A stretch of DNA of 64,000 bases from Polyangium mundeleinium (lineage in GTDB: Bacteria; Myxococcota_A; Polyangia; Polyangiales; Polyangiaceae): contig NZ_JAQNDO010000001.1 in NCBI RefSeq assembly GCF_028369105.1, positions 3,527,001 to 3,591,000 on the forward strand. The letters run 5' to 3'. The position numbers were made by a program, and so were the translations under genes. The notes below the pieces were generated by a model. The model was not told where the DNA came from. It was given only the letters and a program-made list of their open reading frames with translations, and searched no databases. Shown here in pieces: positions 57,011 through 64,000 of the stretch (the first letter of the stretch is position 1; each line of letters opens with the position of its first letter).

Positions 57011-57485
57011 GATCGCTGACCGCCCCAGGGGCGCCGCGGATCGAGCCCCGGCGCCACCTTCCCCTCGAACCCCTGGGCCAGCCGGCCCGAAGAAGGCCAA
57101 CGCCGCCCGTTCGCCGCACCTTGGCGCCCCCCGGCGGAGATCCCGCATGTCGAAAAGCGAGGCTCGCTCGTACGCAACATCCTCTGTCTCTGCTGCGCCG
57201 GGGAGTCCATTCGTATGGTAACCTCGCTATCCAACTGCTCGATCCTGGGACCTTCGCGAGGCGGCGTCAATTCCGAACCGTGGCCGCCTCGTGGCAGGAG
57301 CCCTCCTCGGGCCGGGCTTATGTCTGTCCCGACCGACGGCCGTGCTCCCGCGTCTGTCCCGCGCCTGTCGAGCCGAACGAGGACGGCGGCGCCTGATCTG
57401 GACAAGGACGGCCTGCCGGACGACAAGGACAAGTGCCCGCGTTTGTCGTGTGAGCCGCACCTCTCGTGTGGTAGAACGGCAAGCC
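57011..57485. other. Intergenic region with a thrombospondin-type-3-like coding relic
   Basis: The 475-bp divergent region between the hybrid kinase and the FHA activator. At 57395-57439 one plus-strand frame reads DLDKDGLPDDKDKCP, matching the D-x-D-x-D-G consensus of calcium-binding type-3 repeats found before OmpA domains; the surrounding frame is not protein-like. No other feature was recognised. The exact 5' end of the activator gene is also uncertain within this region. Confidence 0.35.
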
Positions 57486-58868
57486 GTGTCGAGCCGAGGC
57501 CGCGCCGCGGGGCAAGAGCAGAGCGACCGGAACATCCCCGAGGGCGCCGCGCATTCCGCGACGTTGACGCATGCCGACGGCCACGCCGCCGCGAAAGGCA
57601 CGGTCCGCCGCTTCCGCCTCACCGTCGTCGAGGGGCCCGCGCGTGGCGTCGCCTGGCAGTCCACGGGCGACCGCTGCTCGATCGGCTCCCACCACCGCAA
57701 CCACCTCATCATCGACGACCCCACGGTCTCCCGGTTCCACTGCGAGATCGTGATCGACGAGGGCGGCGTGCGGGTCCGCGATCTCAAGAGCCGCAACGGC
57801 ACCGTGCTCGACGGGGTCGCGGTCCTCGAGGCGTTCCTGCGCGTCGGGAGCCTCCTGCGGCTGGGAAAAACCGTCATCCGCTTCGAGCTCGGCGCCGAGA
57901 CGCTCAGCCTGCCGCTCGCCGAGGAGACGCGCTTCGGCTCGCTCACGGGCGTCTCGCCGGCGATGCGCGCGACGTTCGCGATGCTCGCCCGGGCCGCCGA
58001 GAGCGACGTGACGGTGCTGCTCGAAGGCGAGACCGGCACGGGCAAGAGCCAGGCGGCGCACTCGATTCACAAGAAAAGCGCCCGCAGCGAGGGGCCGTTC
58101 GTCATCGTCGATTGCGGGGCCATCCACGGAAACCTCCTGGAGAGCGAGCTCTTCGGGCACGAAAAAGGCGCGTTCACCGGGGCCACGGATCGGCGGGTCG
58201 GCGCGTTCGAGGAGGCGTCGGGCGGGACGTTGTTCCTCGACGAGGTCGGCGAGCTGCCCGTCGACCTGCAACCGAAGCTGCTCCGCGCGCTGGAGGCGCG
58301 TGAGGTGCGCCGCGTCGGGTCGAATGCGTACCGGCCGGTCGACGTGCGCGTGATTGCCGCGACGAACCGTGATCTCCGCACGGACGTGAACATCGGTCGT
58401 TTCCGCGCCGATCTTTATTTCCGCCTCGCGGTGGTCACGATTGGAATGCCGCCCCTGCGCCGGCGGCCCGAGGACATCCCGCCGCTCGCCGAGGAGATCC
58501 TCACGTCGCTCCGCGCGCCCCGGGACGCAGCCGAGCAGCTCCGTTCGCCCGAGTTCATGGCGCAGCTCCGGAACGGCGCGTGGCCCGGCAATGTGCGCGA
58601 GCTGCGCAATTACGTCGAGCGTTGCTTGATCCTCCGCACGATCGAGCCGGCCAGCACGAGCCCCGGCGCGACGGAGGAGGGGTTCGCCGTGGATCCCATG
58701 GCGCCGTACGCCTCGGAGCGCGAGCGCGCCATGGCTGATTTCGAGCGCCGGTATTTCAAGGCGCTCCTCCGGCTGCACGACGGCAAGGTCGCGCGCGCCG
58801 CGGGCGCGGCCGGGATGGATCGCACGTATCTGTATCGGCTCCTGCGACGCCACGGTATCGAGCCCTAG
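57486..58868 (+). CDS. FHA-domain sigma-54-dependent transcriptional activator
   Basis: About 460 residues. An FHA domain (about 35-130; [33 protein letters not shown]) would bind phosphothreonine. The AAA+ sigma-54 interaction domain (about 150-385) has Walker A GETGTGKS (about 181), an intact GAFTGA loop (about 228), [12 protein letters not shown] and the R-rich [14 protein letters not shown] Fis-type helix-turn-helix ends the protein ([20 protein letters not shown]). It should activate RNA polymerase-sigma54. The GTG start at 57486 gives a normal length; longer in-frame readings begin in arginine-rich non-protein-like sequence. It is followed after 12 nt by a Ser/Thr kinase gene, the likely phospho-partner source. 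Confidence 0.9.
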   Translation: MSSRGRAAGQEQSDRNIPEGAAHSATLTHADGHAAAKGTVRRFRLTVVEGPARGVAWQSTGDRCSIGSHHRNHLIIDDPTVSRFHCEIVIDEGGVRVRDLKSRNGTVLDGVAVLEAFLRVGSLLRLGKTVIRFELGAETLSLPLAEETRFGSLTGVSPAMRATFAMLARAAESDVTVLLEGETGTGKSQAAHSIHKKSARSEGPFVIVDCGAIHGNLLESELFGHEKGAFTGATDRRVGAFEEASGGTLFLDEVGELPVDLQPKLLRALEAREVRRVGSNAYRPVDVRVIAATNRDLRTDVNIGRFRADLYFRLAVVTIGMPPLRRRPEDIPPLAEEILTSLRAPRDAAEQLRSPEFMAQLRNGAWPGNVRELRNYVERCLILRTIEPASTSPGATEEGFAVDPMAPYASERERAMADFERRYFKALLRLHDGKVARAAGAAGMDRTYLYRLLRRHGIEP

Positions 58869-58880
58869 GGGGCGGATCGC

Positions 58881-61800
58881 ATGGAGCGCCATCCGGAGAG
58901 CCAGCGCGATCGCTCGGAGGAGGCTTTGGCGAGGGAGCCGGAGCCGGATCCCGCGTTCGCCCGGACCGCGCGGGTGATGACCGAGCCAAACCCGGAGCCG
59001 CCTTCCCGCGCGACGGTCTCCGCGACGTCGCCGCCGATCGCATTCGGCGCGCCCGCGATCCCGGTGGAGTCGTTGTCGCTCCAGCCGGGGCGCGTCATCA
59101 AGCAGTACGAGATCATCCGCGAGCTCGGCCAGGGCGGCATGGGGCGCGTGTTCTTGGCCCGGGACACGCGGCTCGCGCGGCTCTGCGCGATCAAGCTCCT
59201 CGTCGGGTACACGGGAAAACGCGCCGGGCGGTTTCTGGCCGAGGCGCGGGCCACGGCGCGCTGCAAGCACGAGAGCATCGTGGTCGTGTACGAGGTCGAC
59301 GAGCTCCAGGGATATCCCTACATGGTGCTCGAATACCTCGAAGGCCGCACCCTTCGGGCGTGGATGACCGAGCGCGAGCGCGTGAGCGGCGTCGCGCCGA
59401 GCGTCGCGGCGGAGATCATGATTCCCGTCCTGCGGGCGCTCGTATGTGCGCATGAAATGGGCATCGTGCACAGGGATCTCAAACCGGAAAACATCCTCCT
59501 GACCGACGGCGGGCAGGTGAAGGTGCTCGATTTCGGGATCGCCAAGCGCTTCACGCTCGACAACACCGGGACGATGACGATCGCCGCGCCGCGCCCGGGC
59601 GACGATCTCACGACGACCGAGGACGGGACGGTCGTCGGCACGCCGCCGTACATGTCGCCCGAGCAATGGCTGGGGCTCGACATCGATCCGCAATGCGACA
59701 TGTGGGCCGCTGGGATCATCCTGCACGAGCTCGTCACGGGCGCGCACCCGCTCGCGCCCGTGAGCATGGCGCGGCTCGTCGGCGTCCAGGTCCTCGAATT
59801 GCCCATGCCGAGCGTGCTCGAATCACGCCCGGATCTCGGGGCCCTCGGCGCGCTCATCGATCGCTGCCTGAAAAAAAGCAAAACGGAGCGTATCGGTTCG
59901 GCGCGGGAGCTGCTCACGGCGCTCGAAGCCCTCGTGGACGAGCCGACGACGGTGGCGCTCTCCGACGACGACAACCCCTTCGCCGGCCTCTCGGCATTCC
60001 AGGAATCGGACGCCGCTCGGTTTTTCGGGCGCGAGCGCGACATCGCCGGCGCGCTCGGCCGCTTGCGCAACCAGCAGCTCGTGGTCGTGGCCGGCCCGTC
60101 CGGCGCGGGTAAATCCTCGTTCGTGCGCGCGGGGCTTCTCCCGGCGTTGAAACGCTCGGGCGGACCCTGGGAGGTCTTCCTCCTGCGGCCGGGGCGCAAG
60201 CCGCTCGCCGCGCTCGCCGACGTGCTCGCTCAAATTGCCGATGCGCCCATCGATAGCCGGGGCAGCGTGCCCCTCACGTCCGACATCGAGGAGCTCGCGG
60301 CGACGTTGCGCAGCCGCCCCGGTTACCTCGGCGCCCGCCTTCGCGCGCGGTGCCGCCGCGCCGGGCCGGACCATCACATTCTTTTGATCGTCGATCAATT
60401 CGAGGAGCTTTATACCCTCGGCGCGAGCCAGGACGAATGGAAGGCGTTTCTCGCCTGCCTCGAAGGCGCGGCCGACGACGCATCCTCGCCGCTGCGCGTG
60501 GTGCTCGCGATGCGCTCGGATTTTTTGGACCGGCTCGTCGACAATCGCCATTTCATGACCGAGGTCACCCGCGGGCTCGTGTTCTTGCCTCCGCTCGGCC
60601 GCGAAGGGCTGCGCGCGGCGTTGACGAAGCCCATCGAGGCGGCGGGATATCGATTCGAGGGCGACGAGCTCGTCGAGCAGATGCTCGATACCCTGGAGAA
60701 CACGCGGAGCGCCCTGCCGCTTTTGCAATTCACGGCGACCAAGCTGTGGGAGGCGCGGGATCGCGAGCACAAGCTCCTCTCCCGTGAGAGTTATCGCGCG
60801 CTCGGCGGCGTCGCGGGGGCGCTCTCGACGCACGCGGACGCGGTGCTCGCGACGCTTTCGGGTCCGGAGCAGGCCCTCGCCCGGTCGATCTTGTTGCGGC
60901 TCGTTACGCCCGAGCGCACGCGCGCGCTCGTGAGTTTGTCGGAGCTGCGCGAGCTCGCCGAGGGCGGCGACGCGACGGAGCAGGTCGTGCAGCACCTCGC
61001 CGCCGCGCGGCTCCTCGTCATCGAGACGGGCGGCGATTGGGAGGGGTCGACGGTCGAGATCGTCCACGAATCGCTGGTCGAGCGGTGGGCGAAGCTCCGG
61101 CATTGGCTCGACGAAAACGAGAAGGACGCGCAATTTTTGGCGCGGCTCCGCGCCGCTGCCCAGCAATGGGACGCGAGCGCGGAGGCCGAGGGGCTCGTCT
61201 GGCGGGATCGCGCGGCCGAGGAAGCACGGCAATGGCTCGCGCGCCGCCGCGCTGCGCAAGGGGCGGGCGCGCCTGCCCGGCTCGGCCGGCGCGAGGAGCG
61301 ATATCTCCTCGCCGTTGTGGGGCTGGCCGATCGCGAGCGGAGCTTGCGTCGCCGCGTGGCCATGGGGGTCATCGTGGCGCTCGGCGCCATTACGGTGGTC
61401 GTGTCGTACCTGGCCCTGCGCGCCGGGGAGCAGGCGCGGCGCGCCGATCAGCAGGCCTCGCACGCGGACGCGGAGGCGGCGCGCGCGCAGGCCGAGGCGA
61501 GGCAAGCGCGCAATGCGACGCGTATTGCCGCGGCGCGCGAACTGCAAGGAGATCCGACGACCGTGCTCGCGCTCCTGCGCGAGGTCGAGCCGCCCGAGGT
61601 GCCTCGCGGCTGGTCGGAGCTCGCGCGCTCGGCGCTCCAGAGCGGGCCGGCCCGCGTGGTGCTCGGGCATCCGGCTTTGGTGATGTCCGCGGCCTACAGC
61701 CCCGACGGCAAACGGATTGCCACCGCGTCGGAGGACGGCATCGTGCGGGTATGGAACGCCGACGGCCGCGGCGAGCCCTTGCTCCTCCGGGGGCAGGAAA

Positions 61801-63554
61801 CCGTGCAATCGGTCGCGTGGAGCCCCGACGGCCGCCGCATTGCGGGGGCGTCATGGGACAAGACCGTGCGGCTCTGGAATTCGGACGGCACGGGCCGCTC
61901 GATGGTCCTTTCCGGCCACGAGGACGCGGTCCGGACGGTCACGTGGAGCCCCGACGGCGCCCGGCTCGTCTCAGCGTCGCGGGACAAAACGGCGCGTATC
62001 TGGCGGAGCGACGGCACGGGCGAGCCCGTGATCCTCCACGGGCACGAGCAGGGCTTGCGCTCGGCAGCCTTCAGCCCCGACGGCGCGCGTGTCGTCACGG
62101 CCTCCGAGGACAAGACCGCGCGGGTCTGGAATGCAGACGGCTCGGGCGAGCCCGTGGTGTTTCGGGGCCATCTCGCGGCGGTCAACCTGGCGACGTTCCG
62201 GCCCGACGGCGAGCATATCGTCACGGCCTCGTGGGACAAGACCGTGCGTGTCTGGCATGCGGACGGCTCGGGCGAGCCCCAGGTCCTCACGCGCCACCAG
62301 GATGGCGTGTATTCGCTCGCGTTCACCTCCGAGGGCGAACGTATCCTCACGGCCTTTCATAACGAGGGCATGCGCCTCTGGACCGCAGAGAACTCGGGGG
62401 ATCCCTTGGTCTTTCGTGGCCACGAAGACGCCATTCAAAGGGCCTCGTACAGCCCCGACGGGCAGTCTGTCGTGACCGTCTCCTCGGACAAGACCGCGCG
62501 GGTCTGGAGCGCGGAGGGCACGGGCAGGCCTTTGCTGCTCAAAGGGCACCAGCGCTTGGTCTATCGGGCGTCCTTCAGCCCCGACGGCCAGCGTATCGTG
62601 ACGGCTTCCTGGGACAACACAGCCCGGGTGTGGAATGTGGACGGCGCGGGCAAACCCGTGGTTCTCCGGGGCCATGAAAACGTCGTCCACTGGGCCGAGT
62701 GGAGCCCCGACGGGAAACGGATCGTGACGGCGTCCGAGGACAAGACGGCGCGGATCTGGAATGCCGATGGAAGCGGCGAGCCGCTCGTGCTTCGTGGCCA
62801 CTTGGCCACGGTCAAATCGGCCGAGTGGAGCCCCGACGGGAAACGGATCGTGACGGCGTCCGAGGACAAGACGGCGCGGATCTGGAATGTCGACGGCAGC
62901 GGCGAGCCGCTCGTCCTGCAGGGCCATCAGGCCGCGGTCAATATGGCGTCGTGGAGCCCCGACGGCCTGCGCATCGTCACCGCGTCCCGCGACAAGGTCG
63001 TCCGCGTGTTTCATGCCGATGGGACCGGCGAGCCGCTGCTCTTGCTGGATCACCAGGGGAACGTGCGGAGCGCGATGTTCAGCCCGGAGGGCAAGCGAAT
63101 CGTGACCGCGTCGCACGACCGGACGGCGCGGATCTGGAACGCCGATGGCAGCGGGGAGCCGCTGGTCCTCGAAGGGCACCAGCATTGGGTCAATTCGGCC
63201 GAGTGGAGCCCGGATGGAAAACGCATCGTCACGGCCTCGCAGGACAAGACGGTGCGGATCTGGAACGCGGACGGGAGCGGCGAGCCGCTTGTCCTGCGTG
63301 GCTCCGATTTCGTGCTGAACTCGGCGGCGTTTAGCCACGATGGCAAGCGGCTCGTCACGGCGTCGGACGACAAGGCCGCGTGGGTATGGTCCGACCTCGA
63401 GCCGCTCACCGGCGTCCAGGATCCCAAGTTGTGGTCGGCGACGACGTACTGCATGTCGGTCGAGCGGCGGATCGCGCTCCTGAACGTGCCTGAAGCCACG
63501 GCGCGGGCCGAGCAAGAGGCCTGCGAGCGCCGCGTCTCCGGCGCGCCCCGCTGA
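58881..63554 (+). CDS. Ser/Thr protein kinase with nSTAND ATPase, membrane segment and 14 WD40 repeats
   Basis: A 1557-residue protein. The kinase domain (about 70-345) is complete: GQGGMGRVFLA, CAIKLL, VHRDLKPEN, VLDFGIAK and MSPEQW. An nSTAND-type ATPase follows (FAGLSAFQESDAARFFGR, Walker A AGPSGAGKSSF about 405, Walker B ILLIVDQFEELY). One transmembrane segment lies near 820-840 (VAMGVIVALGAITVVVSYLA), followed by a coiled coil and 14 WD40 repeats of about 42 residues, each SPDG-R-VTAS-D-T-R-WN-DG. Topology would put the propeller(s) on the opposite side of the membrane from the kinase. Fourteen repeats fit two seven-bladed propellers. Operon with the FHA activator. Confidence 0.94.
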   Translation: MERHPESQRDRSEEALAREPEPDPAFARTARVMTEPNPEPPSRATVSATSPPIAFGAPAIPVESLSLQPGRVIKQYEIIRELGQGGMGRVFLARDTRLARLCAIKLLVGYTGKRAGRFLAEARATARCKHESIVVVYEVDELQGYPYMVLEYLEGRTLRAWMTERERVSGVAPSVAAEIMIPVLRALVCAHEMGIVHRDLKPENILLTDGGQVKVLDFGIAKRFTLDNTGTMTIAAPRPGDDLTTTEDGTVVGTPPYMSPEQWLGLDIDPQCDMWAAGIILHELVTGAHPLAPVSMARLVGVQVLELPMPSVLESRPDLGALGALIDRCLKKSKTERIGSARELLTALEALVDEPTTVALSDDDNPFAGLSAFQESDAARFFGRERDIAGALGRLRNQQLVVVAGPSGAGKSSFVRAGLLPALKRSGGPWEVFLLRPGRKPLAALADVLAQIADAPIDSRGSVPLTSDIEELAATLRSRPGYLGARLRARCRRAGPDHHILLIVDQFEELYTLGASQDEWKAFLACLEGAADDASSPLRVVLAMRSDFLDRLVDNRHFMTEVTRGLVFLPPLGREGLRAALTKPIEAAGYRFEGDELVEQMLDTLENTRSALPLLQFTATKLWEARDREHKLLSRESYRALGGVAGALSTHADAVLATLSGPEQALARSILLRLVTPERTRALVSLSELRELAEGGDATEQVVQHLAAARLLVIETGGDWEGSTVEIVHESLVERWAKLRHWLDENEKDAQFLARLRAAAQQWDASAEAEGLVWRDRAAEEARQWLARRRAAQGAGAPARLGRREERYLLAVVGLADRERSLRRRVAMGVIVALGAITVVVSYLALRAGEQARRADQQASHADAEAARAQAEARQARNATRIAAARELQGDPTTVLALLREVEPPEVPRGWSELARSALQSGPARVVLGHPALVMSAAYSPDGKRIATASEDGIVRVWNADGRGEPLLLRGQETVQSVAWSPDGRRIAGASWDKTVRLWNSDGTGRSMVLSGHEDAVRTVTWSPDGARLVSASRDKTARIWRSDGTGEPVILHGHEQGLRSAAFSPDGARVVTASEDKTARVWNADGSGEPVVFRGHLAAVNLATFRPDGEHIVTASWDKTVRVWHADGSGEPQVLTRHQDGVYSLAFTSEGERILTAFHNEGMRLWTAENSGDPLVFRGHEDAIQRASYSPDGQSVVTVSSDKTARVWSAEGTGRPLLLKGHQRLVYRASFSPDGQRIVTASWDNTARVWNVDGAGKPVVLRGHENVVHWAEWSPDGKRIVTASEDKTARIWNADGSGEPLVLRGHLATVKSAEWSPDGKRIVTASEDKTARIWNVDGSGEPLVLQGHQAAVNMASWSPDGLRIVTASRDKVVRVFHADGTGEPLLLLDHQGNVRSAMFSPEGKRIVTASHDRTARIWNADGSGEPLVLEGHQHWVNSAEWSPDGKRIVTASQDKTVRIWNADGSGEPLVLRGSDFVLNSAAFSHDGKRLVTASDDKAAWVWSDLEPLTGVQDPKLWSATTYCMSVERRIALLNVPEATARAEQEACERRVSGAPR

Positions 63555-63647
63555 GCTGTCGACGGGCCGTCCACACCTGTCGACCCCGGGTCCACGTCGC
63601 CGCCAGTGCGGGGCGAGAAAGCGCGGCGATGGTGCGGGGAAACGGCG

Positions 63648-63663
63648 TGGCACGATCGCTGCT
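63648..63663 (+). promoter_or_regulatory. Sigma-54 (-24/-12) promoter candidate
   Basis: TGGCACG-N4-CTGCT matches the -24/-12 consensus (TGGCACG-N4-TTGCW) at all positions but one, with GG and GC at the required 12-bp distance. It would start transcription near 63675, about 26 nt before the ATG at 63701. Confidence 0.65.
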
Positions 63664-63700
63664 CTTGGCCTCGTCTCCGACTCGAACGAGGTGTGTCCCC

Positions 63701-64000
63701 ATGCGCAAGGTTCTCGCTCCCCTTTCCCTTTTTTGGCTTCTCGGCTGTAGCAACGCCACGAGCTTCGTCCGGAGCGACACGACGCTCGGGCGTGTCGTCG
63801 TGTACCGCAATGGCGTCGCGTACTTCGAACGGTACGCGGAGATCGACGGGGATACGCTCCGTCTCAGCGTGCCTGACGACAAGGTCGACGATTTTTTGAA
63901 ATCGCTCACCGTGGTCGATGCGACGACGGGCAAACCCGCGCCGATCGCGTATCCGACCGTGGGCTCGTCGGGGTACGACGGGCAGGGGGGAAACCTCGTC
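63701..64000 (+). CDS. DUF4139-like lipoprotein, N-terminal part (cut by window end)
   Basis: The first 100 codons of a gene continuing past the window. A lipoprotein signal (MRKVLAPLSLFWLLGC, lipid Cys about 16) is followed by TTLGRVVVYRNGVAYFERYA and VPDDKVDDFLKSLTVVDATT. This sequence type is known to me from myxobacterial DUF4139-containing lipoproteins of unknown function. The start is set by the signal peptide. It lies downstream of the FHA activator and WD40 kinase genes on the same strand, with its own sigma-54-type promoter candidate. Confidence 0.75.
   Translation, partial: MRKVLAPLSLFWLLGCSNATSFVRSDTTLGRVVVYRNGVAYFERYAEIDGDTLRLSVPDDKVDDFLKSLTVVDATTGKPAPIAYPTVGSSGYDGQGGNLV

Overview
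The window is very GC-rich chromosomal DNA from what looks like a large-genome myxobacterium (Polyangium/Sorangium-like). This rests on a MYXO-CTERM-type cell-surface protein with DUF4215 cysteine-rich repeats, giant Ser/Thr-kinase/ATPase/histidine-kinase fusions, an FHA-type sigma-54 activator beside a WD40 Ser/Thr kinase, and the sheer density of kinases. No rRNA, tRNA, CRISPR array, integrase or transposase was seen.

Layout. 0.1-4.7 kb: an L-serine dehydratase faces a compact three-gene operon (His-rich lipoprotein, TolC-like lipoprotein, Tat-exported multicopper oxidase) that looks like periplasmic copper handling. 4.8-12.6 kb: a double-transmitter hybrid histidine kinase, a small beta-barrel-like protein and a membrane-bound multi-PAS histidine kinase. 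13-14.4 kb: a lipoprotein and a 12-unit 21/22-bp tandem array. 14.35-26.55 kb: a 6.1-kb direct tandem duplication, each copy carrying a ~1980-residue kinase-like/AAA/GAF/PAS/histidine-kinase protein and its upstream region. 26.5-33 kb: a YcaC-like hydrolase, a PknK-like Ser/Thr kinase with AAA and helical repeats, and a PAS-GAF histidine kinase. 33-37.8 kb: two divergent polytopic GT-C-like membrane proteins, a 7 x 43-bp tandem array and a DUF202 protein.

37.8-43 kb: a four-gene module with visibly lower GC in places, which reads as two nuclease-toxin/candidate-immunity pairs. Both toxin genes carry a PD-(D/E)XK-like C-terminal domain and both are interrupted by a -1 frameshift at a G run. 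The module is bracketed by inverted copies of a ~150-bp element containing a near-perfect hairpin. This is the most unusual part of the window.

43-64 kb: a beta-helix/DUF4215/Gly-rich surface protein, a MASE1 histidine kinase, a third trifunctional kinase (with an intact DFG motif and a receiver), a hybrid histidine kinase, then an FHA-sigma-54 activator, a Ser/Thr kinase with 14 WD40 repeats, and a DUF4139-like lipoprotein cut by the window end. That last gene has a close match to a -24/-12 promoter in front of it, so the final three genes plausibly form one regulatory unit.

Ten kinase-type genes are present with no stand-alone response regulator beside any of them; receiver domains occur only inside hybrid proteins. 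Family assignments come from reading motifs in the translations, not from database searches.
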